From Clostridia bacterium (lineage in GTDB: Bacteria > Bacillota > Clostridia > Christensenellales > UBA1242): a stretch of 6,993 bases of DNA. Below are positions 1-4,365 of this stretch, in pieces. Position 1 is the first letter of the stretch, and every line of letters starts with the position of its first letter. Made by a program: the position numbers and the translations under genes. The notes beneath the pieces are model-generated. The model searched no databases, was not told the origin of the DNA, and saw only the letters and a list, made by a program, of their open reading frames with translations. The stretch spans positions 1 to 6,993 of the forward strand of contig JAFYCH010000098.1 of assembly GCA_017539765.1 (NCBI GenBank), in the 5' to 3' direction.

Positions 1-3
1 AAT

Positions 4-103
4 AAAAAATCACAAAAAATATCAAAAAATGCAGAAAAAATCACAAAAAAACAGCAAAAAACTGCATTTTTTCGACAAAAATTACAAAAAACTACAAAAA
101 AAA
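4..103. repeat. Phased A-tract array (predicted curved DNA)
   Basis: Ten homopolymer tracts of five to eight bases follow one another: A-tracts at 4-9, 14-19, 24-29, 35-40, 45-51, 56-61, 77-81, 86-91 and 96-103, and a T-tract at 67-72. Their centres are 9.5 to 11 bp apart, matching the helical repeat. A-tracts in helical phase are known to add up to strong intrinsic bending. The spacing is not a multiple of three, which argues against a lysine-rich coding tail. The tracts are read directly; curvature and any role are inferred. Confidence 0.6.
24..72 (+). terminator. Inverted repeat, possible rightward terminator
   Basis: AAAAAATGCAG at 24-34 is a perfect 11-bp inverted match to CTGCATTTTTT at 62-72. 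On the + strand the second arm ends in six T, so it could act as a weak rho-independent terminator for a gene off the left edge. The 27-base loop is long for a terminator, and both arms are mostly A/T tracts of the phased array, so chance pairing is possible. Confidence 0.3.
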
Positions 104-135
104 TAACCACAATTCAACGTGGCTATTTTTTGTTT
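94..135 (-). terminator. Intrinsic terminator of the signal peptidase gene
   Basis: AATAACCAC (102-110) and GTGGCTATT (119-127) form a 9-bp stem with an 8-base loop. Read leftward, the one mismatch becomes a G-U wobble and the stem is followed by eight U (from 103-96), so it is better for leftward transcripts. Rightward there is also a T-run (126-131), so it may work in both directions. It lies about 140 bp past the peptidase stop codon. Confidence 0.65.
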
Positions 136-190
136 TTATTTATGTTTATTTGTTATGTTTAAATTGTAACTTAGAGCAAAACTTGTTTTG

Positions 191-258
191 TGTGGAGTCT
201 TAACCACATAGAGATTCTTCCATTGTCTAAGATTGTGACAAGGTCAAAATGACATTGA
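191..258. repeat. Possible degenerate dispersed intergenic repeat
   Basis: The gene-free stretch 136-264 contains a hairpin TGTGG (191-195)/CCACA (204-208). It then has GAGATTCTTC (211-220), a small stem TTGTC (223-227)/GACAA (237-241), and AAAATGACA (247-255). GAGATTCTTC followed by AATGACA in this order recalls a short dispersed repeat I remember from many bacterial genomes. The middle does not match what I recall, and I cannot count copies from one window. Nothing else is visible in this stretch. Confidence 0.25.
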
Positions 259-264
259 TGGTTT

Positions 265-1107
265 TTAGTCAAACAGGTGAAGTAATTTTTTAGAAATCAA
301 ACCAGCGTTTGTAATATTGCCTGTTGTAAAAAAGCAAACTTTTGCTGTGATATATTTTTTTTCTATTGGTCCAAAACTGTTGCAATCGTGGCTATCTTTT
401 CTGTTGTCGCCGACAAAGAAAACAAAATTTTCTGGAACTGTCAAAATGTAAGTTTCAAGGGTATCGCTATATTTTATGCTGCCGTCATATTTTTCAAAGT
501 AGTTGCCAAAAAATTCTGTGTCAGAAAGTTCTGCTTTTTTTCTTTCAATGGTCCAATCGTTACGTAACAGAATAGAACACCAATTTTCAAATTTTGCTTT
601 TGCGGTGTTGTATCCTTTGTCTCTCCACTCATCAGCAGAGTGAAAACCTGTGAGCATAAGTGCTCGTTTGTTGTTTTTTAAATATTCATATGCTGTGTCC
701 ATATATGGTTCTTTCAAAACCTCACCATTGACAAGAATATGTCCGCCATAGTAACAAATTGTGTCACCACCGGTTGCAATATACCTTTTTATTGCCTTTT
801 TGTTGTCGCCTATGCAATTATAGTCCACAATGATGATATCGCCTTTTTTTACCTTTTTGTTATTTGCGTAATATGCAATGTCTCGCACATTTGTGGTTTT
901 TGTTGTGGCGTTTATTGTTGGATACATACTCGTGCCTTCAACCACAGCACAGTCAAAAGTTTTGTTTGCCGAAATAACTAAGCCAGAGAAAATAAACAGA
1001 AACGATGCAAACAAAATCAGCATAATTTCTGCAAGTTTGGTTTTTGCAGTTTTAACTATGCTTCCATTTATTTTTGAGTCATAGTTTTTGTTTTTCATAT
1101 TGTTCAT
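265..1107 (-). CDS. lepB: Signal peptidase I (Ser/Lys type) with large insertion
   Basis: Membrane-bound serine protease that removes signal peptides at the outer membrane face. Numbered from the ATG at 1107 (280 aa), one transmembrane helix lies at about 27-46. The catalytic boxes follow: EGTSMYPTI with nucleophile Ser60, KRYIATGGDT with general base Lys107, EPYM at 133-136, and GDNRKDSHD at 233-241. The Lys rather than His makes it prokaryotic-type, unlike Bacillus SipW. Two oddities stand out. About 87 residues (137-223) separate EPYM from VPEN, against roughly 23 in B. subtilis SipS. The usual DSR after the GDNR box reads DCN, losing the Arg. A TTG at 1149 would lengthen the frame but has no support. 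ATG at 1107 or 1098 puts the N-terminus just before the helix; neither has a clear Shine-Dalgarno. It is divergent from secreted genes that share an unusual signal peptide, so a dedicated role is plausible but inferred. Confidence 0.88.
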   Translation of the reverse strand: MNNMKNKNYDSKINGSIVKTAKTKLAEIMLILFASFLFIFSGLVISANKTFDCAVVEGTSMYPTINATTKTTNVRDIAYYANNKKVKKGDIIIVDYNCIGDNKKAIKRYIATGGDTICYYGGHILVNGEVLKEPYMDTAYEYLKNNKRALMLTGFHSADEWRDKGYNTAKAKFENWCSILLRNDWTIERKKAELSDTEFFGNYFEKYDGSIKYSDTLETYILTVPENFVFFVGDNRKDSHDCNSFGPIEKKYITAKVCFFTTGNITNAGLISKKLLHLFD

Positions 1108-1134
1108 TATACTATTTTGCTCACAAAAAAACAA
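1106..1134 (-). promoter_or_regulatory. Candidate leftward promoter of signal peptidase gene
   Basis: On the minus strand TTGTTT (1134-1129) is followed after 17 bp by TATAAT (1111-1106). Transcription would start near 1099, at the ATG at 1098, giving a nearly leaderless message. That would fit the missing Shine-Dalgarno. A second TATAAT lies at 1161-1156 without a convincing -35 and would give a normal leader. In such A/T-rich DNA either could be chance. The rest of 1162-1341 shows only AT-repeats (1276-1291) and A/T runs. Confidence 0.35.
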
Positions 1135-1342
1135 ACAATTCACAAACAAAAATTCATTATAGCCAAAAGTATCGCCATAAAATATTGTTAGTCAGTTCAA
1201 TTTCCAAAAGTTGTTATATAAAACACAAAGAAAGCCTTCATAAAAGTAAGCGTTTAACTTATTAAGAATTTAAGCATATATATAATATATATCTTCCAGT
1301 AGGGGTTAAAAAAATATTTTTTAAAATTTAAAAAAAATGTCG

Positions 1343-1381
1343 TTTTTTTTGTTGACAAATATTTTTTCCCCATGATAATAT
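1343..1381 (+). promoter_or_regulatory. Sigma-A promoter of first fibre operon
   Basis: A perfect -35 TTGACA (1352-1357) is followed by -10 TAATAT (1376-1381, 18-bp spacer) or GATAAT (1374-1379, 16 bp). Predicted transcription start is near 1388, giving a leader of about 198 nt before the first start codon. The -35 sits in TTTTTTTTGTTGAC (1343-1356), which recurs exactly in the second promoter of the window. Confidence 0.75.
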
Positions 1382-1396
1382 AGTAGTAATTATTAG

Positions 1397-1416
1397 AAGG
1401 AGGTAGCGCAAGTTAC
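1397..1416 (+). promoter_or_regulatory. Leader hairpin with Shine-Dalgarno-like AAGGAGG
   Basis: Near the 5' end of the leader, AAGGAGG (1397-1403) has no usable start codon after it: the next ATG, at 1434, is followed by TTT and then TGA. It runs into a small hairpin, GTAGC (1403-1407) with GTTAC (1412-1416), closed by a GCAA tetraloop. GAGGTAGC and AGTTAC here repeat the same words in the 3' part of the aptamer (1513-1520, 1522-1527). It could be an alternative pairing partner for the aptamer strand ACCTC (1502-1506). Confidence 0.35.
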
Positions 1417-1453
1417 AACAATTCAATAGTTAGCATGTTTTGAAATTCAAAAT

Positions 1454-1530
1454 GTGTGTTAAGGGCAAACTTATCGCAAGGTAAGGACGCAAAGCTATAG
1501 GACCTCAGCAATGAGGTAGCCAGTTACCGT
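1454..1530 (+). promoter_or_regulatory. Cyclic-di-GMP-I (GEMM-I) riboswitch aptamer 1
   Basis: The class I c-di-GMP aptamer signature is present in order. GGGCAAAC (1463-1470) leads into a 6-bp hairpin, CTTATC (1470-1475)/GGTAAG (1480-1485), with a GCAA (GNRA) tetraloop. Next come the invariant GACGCAAAGC (1486-1495), then the second hairpin ACCTCA (1502-1507)/TGAGGT (1512-1517) with AGCCAG and GTTACC (1518-1528). By my alignment to the Vibrio cholerae Vc2 aptamer, the two guanine-contacting residues G20 and C92 correspond to G1464 and about C1527, which favours c-di-GMP over cGAMP. The 3' alignment is by eye. The aptamer overlaps the terminator that follows, so ligand binding should prevent termination (an ON switch, inferred). 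Confidence 0.93.
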
Positions 1531-1565
1531 ATAGAACACGAATGTTCTGGGCGGTATTTTTTTTT
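1525..1565 (+). terminator. Riboswitch-controlled intrinsic terminator 1
   Basis: TACCG (1525-1529)/CGGTA (1552-1556) and AGAACA (1533-1538)/TGTTCT (1543-1548) form a two-part stem with a CGAA loop, followed by nine U (1557-1565). The 5' arm takes the ACC that closes the aptamer, so aptamer and terminator cannot both form. It lies just upstream of the ribosome binding site AAAGGAGGG (1569-1577). Confidence 0.88.
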
Positions 1566-1585
1566 CTTAAAGGAGGGAAGGAATA

Positions 1586-2314
1586 ATGTATCAAAAGTTG
1601 CTCAAACCTTGGCCATTACGCCTTTTCCTTAGAAAAATTTCTGGTTTTGTTATTTTAATAACTGGAGTTTTGATTGTCGTCCTGTCTGGGTTAAGTTACT
1701 ATGGAAACAGTGTTGGAGATTTAGTTGTCACCGTTGATGACATTATCAAAAGAGCACTTTCCCTTAGTGAAACTGGTGAGTTTGGGCCAGAGGATGCAAG
1801 TACAATGCTTGCAGCCCGTGGCGTCACAGACATCAGAGACGCAACCTACTATTATATCCCAGAGGATATAAGAGAAGGTAACGGTATCAAGTCTGACACA
1901 AAGAGCAATATGTACTTTGCATATTCATTCTACTTAAAAAACGCATCAGATGTTTCTGTCAGTTATTCAGCAACAATCGGTATTGAAAGGGTACTCAAAA
2001 ATCTTGATAGTGCCATAAGAATAATGATTCTTGTTGATGATGATGAGCCATTGATATTCGCTCGTCCAAGACCTGACGGAACACCAGAGACCCTTGAGGA
2101 AAGTGAAGGTTCGGTCATCAAAAAGGGCTACACAACAATACCTTTCACTGGAAACAGTTTCAGCGCCATCAACCAAAACGTTTTGGAACTTGAACAAATT
2201 CAAAAGTACACAATCGTAATTTGGCTTGAAGGCTGGGACCCAGATTGCACAGACGCCATTATGAATGGCGGACTAGAAGTTTCAATGACATTCCGAATTC
2301 TTGAAGGTGAGTAA
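1586..2314 (+). CDS. Membrane-anchored TasA-like minor subunit candidate
   Basis: First gene of the riboswitch operon, 242 aa. AAAGGAGGG (1569-1577) sits 8 nt before the ATG. A basic N-terminus is followed by one hydrophobic helix (about 19-37) and SYYGNSVGDLVVTV, which occupies the place of the AWF junction of its neighbours but lacks a good Ala-X-Ala cleavage site. It may therefore stay anchored. The rest is beta-rich: FAYSFYLKN near 101, then KYTIVIWLEGWDPDC (207-221) and VSMTF (232-236). YTI.VW followed by G and VSMT recurs near the C-termini of the next two proteins, which suggests a shared beta-sandwich fold. It is more charged than they are, as expected for a base or assembly factor rather than a bulk polymer. 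The 47-bp gap to the next gene has no terminator, so co-transcription is likely. Function is inferred from context; I know no named family with certainty. Confidence 0.8.
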   Translation: MYQKLLKPWPLRLFLRKISGFVILITGVLIVVLSGLSYYGNSVGDLVVTVDDIIKRALSLSETGEFGPEDASTMLAARGVTDIRDATYYYIPEDIREGNGIKSDTKSNMYFAYSFYLKNASDVSVSYSATIGIERVLKNLDSAIRIMILVDDDEPLIFARPRPDGTPETLEESEGSVIKKGYTTIPFTGNSFSAINQNVLELEQIQKYTIVIWLEGWDPDCTDAIMNGGLEVSMTFRILEGE

Positions 2315-2329
2315 CCAAGCACCACCTGA

Positions 2330-2363
2330 ATAATTAAAACAAAAAATGGAGGATTTTAATTAT
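2330..2363 (+). promoter_or_regulatory. Start-site hairpin with Shine-Dalgarno in its loop
   Basis: ATAATTAAAA (2330-2339) is a perfect 10-bp inverted repeat of TTTTAATTAT (2354-2363). The 14-base loop carries GGAGG (2348-2352), and the AT of the start codon is the end of the stem. The spacing from GGAGG to ATG is 9 nt. The stem is all A-U, so it would be weak, but it displays the Shine-Dalgarno as an open loop at the gene likely to be translated most. Confidence 0.5.
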
Positions 2364-3099
2364 GGCTAAAGCAAAAAGAGGATTACTTTTATCAGTTTTA
2401 ACATTACTCATTGCAATTGCAGTTACTGCAACATCAACATATGCATGGTTTGCAGCCAACTCAAGTGTTCAAGCAACTAATATGCAACTTACATTAAAAA
2501 CAAATACATCATTCTTGGTAATTGGAGCAAACGCAACAGCACCAGCAACAGTTGATGATATTGGTTCAAATGTAAGTGTAGCTGCAACAGCATCATCAGC
2601 AGAAGTTTTGCCAGCAAGATATGATGCGGCAACTTCAAAATGGCAATATGCTGCAGGTACAAGTTATACAGATGGTGCAGCAAGTGGTGGCACATACACA
2701 GACATTGGTTCAAGTGCATTGGGAGAATATGCTATCAAGTACACATTCTATGTAGGTTTGGCATCAAACAGTGAATCTGATAAAGCAAACTTGAGAGTTG
2801 CAGGATTAACAGCAGCAAGTGGTACAGCAAATGGCACATTCTTGCCAGCAGTTAGTGCATTAGTTTCTTGCACACCAGCAAGTGGTACTGCTACAGTTAT
2901 CGATTTTGAAGATGTCAATACAAATACAGTTAAGGGCACAAATGATGCAATTTTGGCTACAACTGTAACAAGAGCAACAGTTTACACAATTGAAGTTTGG
3001 GTTTATGTAAACGGTGATAACACACTTGTTAAGAGCTCAAATGCAACAACAGCAGCTCTTGGTTCATTCACAGTTTCTATGACACTTACAGTTGATTAA
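2362..3099 (+). CDS. TasA/camelysin-like fibre subunit, secreted (paralog A)
   Basis: Predicted secreted structural protein, 245 aa. KAKR and a hydrophobic core (about 8-22) lead to STYAWF (25-30), the junction typical of SipW-cognate signal peptides on TasA/CalY biofilm proteins; cleavage is expected after Ala28, leaving 217 aa. The mature part is very rich in Ala, Thr, Ser, Val and Gly, with few charges and one cysteine (Cys170). Landmarks are TNMQLT (39-44), FYVGLASNS (129-137), FLPAVSA (160-166), DFEDVN (181-186), YTIEVW (208-213) and a closing VSMTL strand. It is clearly paralogous to the next gene. Alanine is nearly always GCA and threonine ACA, a narrower codon choice than in the 1586 gene, which fits high expression. 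No sortase signal, pilin-type cleavage site or anchor is seen. Major fibre subunit is the best guess; polymer formation is inferred. Confidence 0.82.
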   Translation: MAKAKRGLLLSVLTLLIAIAVTATSTYAWFAANSSVQATNMQLTLKTNTSFLVIGANATAPATVDDIGSNVSVAATASSAEVLPARYDAATSKWQYAAGTSYTDGAASGGTYTDIGSSALGEYAIKYTFYVGLASNSESDKANLRVAGLTAASGTANGTFLPAVSALVSCTPASGTATVIDFEDVNTNTVKGTNDAILATTVTRATVYTIEVWVYVNGDNTLVKSSNATTAALGSFTVSMTLTVD

Positions 3100-3117
3100 T
3101 AAATTATATTTATTAAA
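3095..3117 (+). other. A-U hairpin overlapping the stop codon
   Basis: TTAATAAA (3096-3103) and TTTATTAA (3109-3116) form a perfect 8-bp A-U stem that includes the TAA stop of paralog A (3097-3099). A-runs rather than U-runs follow, so it is not an intrinsic terminator. It might influence message processing or stability and so the ratio of the two paralogs; that is speculative. The next gene has its own GGAGG (3143-3147), 8 nt before its ATG. Confidence 0.35.
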
Positions 3118-3155
3118 AAAATTGTAATTTAGAAATTTAAACGGAGGATTGATAG

Positions 3156-3926
3156 ATGAAAGTCGCAAGAAGAGGAATGCTTCTCTCACTGTTGTTAATG
3201 ATTTTGGCTTTAAGTGTTTCTGTTGCATCAACTTTTGCATGGTTTGCCATCAACAGAGAAGTCAGAGTAACAAATATGCAATTAACAACCAAGTCTGATT
3301 TTACATATTTGGTTATTAAAGCAGAAAATGATCTCTCTGCACCGGCACCAACTGATGTTGACGATCTTGATGTAGGAGTTTCTGCTTCAGCAGTTGCTTC
3401 AGCAGAAAGAATTTTGCCAGTAAGATATAATGCTTCTGGCACAGGTGAAACAAAGTGGGAAACCGCAGCTGGAACAAATTATAACAACGGAGCAGCACTT
3501 AACAACGAGTTTAGTGCAGTTGCAGCAGCAAATCTTGATGATTATGTCATTCAATATAGATTCTATGTTGGTTTGGCATCAAATTCACCATTGGCTGCAC
3601 GTAATTTAAAAATTACAAGTCTTACAGCATCACAAGTTGGCTTGGGACAAAATGATACAGGAAGTATATTTTTGCCAGCAGTAAGTGCAGTTGTAAAATG
3701 TGGAAGCACCATCATCAATTTTGAAGATGTAAACAGCAACACAGACATAAATACAGATGCAGCAATTTTGAGCGAAAATGTTAATTTGTTAACAGTTTAC
3801 ACAATTGACGTATTTGTTTATGTTAATGGTCAACATGAGGACATTACAAGTGCAAATGCCACAGCAGCAAATCTTGCATCATTCACTTTGTCAATGACTC
3901 TTAATGTTGAGAGAGTAGAAAACTAA
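3156..3926 (+). CDS. TasA/camelysin-like fibre subunit, secreted (paralog B)
   Basis: Second copy of the fibre-subunit type, 256 aa, started by GGAGG (3143-3147) 8 nt before the ATG. MKVARRG and a hydrophobic segment (about 8-22) end in STFAWF (25-30), so cleavage after Ala28 is expected, as in paralog A. It shares ordered blocks with that protein: TNMQLT (39-44), LPVRYN (87-92), FYVGLASNS (136-144), FLPAVSA (172-178), NFEDVNSNT (188-196), YTIDVFVYVNG (215-225) and LSMTLNV. The single cysteine (Cys182) falls at the matching place, nine to eleven residues after the start of FLPAVSA. It carries more charge than paralog A, so a minor or adaptor subunit is possible. It is the last gene before a strong terminator, which closes the operon. 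The paralogy is read directly; the role is inferred. Confidence 0.82.
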   Translation: MKVARRGMLLSLLLMILALSVSVASTFAWFAINREVRVTNMQLTTKSDFTYLVIKAENDLSAPAPTDVDDLDVGVSASAVASAERILPVRYNASGTGETKWETAAGTNYNNGAALNNEFSAVAAANLDDYVIQYRFYVGLASNSPLAARNLKITSLTASQVGLGQNDTGSIFLPAVSAVVKCGSTIINFEDVNSNTDINTDAAILSENVNLLTVYTIDVFVYVNGQHEDITSANATAANLASFTLSMTLNVERVEN

Positions 3927-3956
3927 AATGGTAAAAAGTTTTTGAAAAAAAACGAC

Positions 3957-3987
3957 AAAAATTCCAGTTAATCGCTGGAATTTTTTT
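3957..3987 (+). terminator. Intrinsic terminator closing first operon
   Basis: AAAAATTCCAG (3957-3967) pairs perfectly with CTGGAATTTTT (3975-3985) around a 7-base loop, and the T-run extends to 3987. It lies 30 bp after the stop codon of paralog B. A-tracts before the stem would give a leftward U-tract as well. Confidence 0.9.
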
Positions 3988-3998
3988 GTGCCATTTTT

Positions 3999-4025
3999 GC
4001 TAAAAAATTAGTGATATTTTTTAGC
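3999..4025. repeat. Inverted repeat downstream of operon 1 terminator
   Basis: GCTAAAAAAT (3999-4008) and ATTTTTTAGC (4016-4025) are perfect 10-bp arms around TAGTGAT. No T-run follows the stem on the + strand. It could be a second, weak terminator or a protein site ahead of the second riboswitch promoter. No gene is seen in 3927-4365; this stretch holds terminators, repeats, promoter and leader. Confidence 0.45.
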
Positions 4026-4039
4026 TTTAAACAAATTTT

Positions 4040-4064
4040 TTTATACTTTTTTAAAAAGTATAAA
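4040..4064. repeat. Near-perfect 25-bp palindrome
   Basis: TTTATACTTTTT (4040-4051) and AAAAAGTATAAA (4053-4064) are perfect 12-bp arms around a single T. With almost no loop it is more likely a DNA-binding dyad or a cruciform-prone site than an RNA hairpin. It lies 73 bp upstream of the -35 of the second promoter. An AT-only inverted repeat follows at 4101-4123. A/T composition makes chance dyads common, but GTATA at the symmetric place in both arms adds some weight. Confidence 0.4.
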
Positions 4065-4127
4065 TTTTAAAAAATCTTGAAATAACGCTTCTGTAAAAAT
4101 TTTTATATATTATATATATAAAATCCA

Positions 4128-4165
4128 TTTTTTTTGTTGACTTTGATGCTTGAAGTTGATAAAAT
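4128..4165 (+). promoter_or_regulatory. Sigma-A promoter of second riboswitch operon
   Basis: -35 TTGACT (4137-4142) and -10 TAAAAT (4160-4165) are separated by 17 bp, with transcription predicted to start near 4172. The -35 is preceded by the same TTTTTTTTGTTGAC (4128-4141) as in the first promoter at 1343-1356. The leader from here to the start codon is about 195 nt, nearly the same length as in the first operon. Confidence 0.7.
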
Positions 4166-4200
4166 ATAAATGAATATATATATAAATAAGTTTAGTTATA

Positions 4201-4284
4201 GTTTTTGGCAAAACAAACGAAAGTTTGTGACGCAAAGCTAAAGGGTCTTCAAATTAGAAATTTAAGACAGCCAGTTGCAAAAAA
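4201..4284 (+). promoter_or_regulatory. Cyclic-di-GMP-I (GEMM-I) riboswitch aptamer 2
   Basis: This is the second class I c-di-GMP aptamer. GGCAAAAC leads into ACAAAC (4213-4218)/GTTTGT (4223-4228) with a GAAA tetraloop. The invariant GACGCAAAGC (4229-4238) follows, then GTCTT (4245-4249)/AAGAC (4264-4268) extended by AAATT (4251-4255)/AATTT (4259-4263), then AGCCAGTTGC. The closing helix is TTTTT (4202-4206) with AAAAA (4279-4283). By eye, G20 and C92 of Vc2 match G4207 and C4278, so c-di-GMP is the expected ligand. Both AAGAC and the A-run are reused by the terminator, so ligand binding should block termination (ON, inferred). Confidence 0.92.
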
Positions 4285-4311
4285 GAATTTTTTTGTGCTT
4301 GCTGTCTTTTT
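4264..4311 (+). terminator. Riboswitch-controlled intrinsic terminator 2
   Basis: AAGACAGC (4264-4271) pairs with GCTGTCTT (4301-4308). Inside, the A-run 4279-4284 pairs with the T-run 4289-4294 around a short loop, and T4307-4311 forms the U-tract. The outer 5' arm is the 3' strand of aptamer helix GTCTT/AAGAC, and the inner A-run is the 3' strand of the closing helix. The two folds are therefore mutually exclusive in two places. Confidence 0.85.
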
Positions 4312-4365
4312 AATTAAAAGTAAATAAAGAATTGAAACGAAATTTAAAAAAAGGGGGATATGTTA

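Noticed and set aside
2..106. Lysine-rich open frame at the left edge ending at TAA 104-106, as a possible C-terminal gene fragment
   Set aside because: Its content is explained by A-tracts, a second frame is also open to about 162, and the tracts are spaced by the helix turn rather than by codons. The edge prevents a firm test.
265..1107. Calling the peptidase SipW because of its neighbours
   Set aside because: SipW is of the ER type with His. This one has Lys107 in KRYIATGGD, so it is of the prokaryotic type.
265..1149. Longer signal peptidase reading from TTG at 1149
   Set aside because: The extra 14 residues are Cys/Phe-rich, overlap the candidate promoter and lack a Shine-Dalgarno. ATG at 1107 or 1098 gives a normal N-terminus before the transmembrane helix.
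366..1265. Rightward open frames within and beside the peptidase gene
   Set aside because: They lie antisense to conserved catalytic motifs, have no ribosome binding sites and encode Cys/Phe-rich low-complexity peptides.
1276..1291. AT-dinucleotide runs here and at 4101-4123 as paired regulatory elements
   Set aside because: Their distances to the two promoters differ and such runs are expected in DNA this rich in A/T.
2489..3748. Leftward open frames opposite the fibre paralogs and the one at 5896-6141
   Set aside because: They are shadows created by the strong codon bias of well-supported rightward genes and have no start signals.
2362..3926. Type IV pilin or LPXTG pilin subunits
   Set aside because: There is no prepilin Gly/Phe-Thr-Leu-Ile-Glu junction and no LPXTG motif with tail. 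The signals end in A-WF.
4201..4284. Aptamer 2 as a cGAMP-responsive GEMM-Ib variant
   Set aside because: The position matching G20 appears to be G (4207), whereas the cGAMP-preferring variants have A there. The alignment is by eye.
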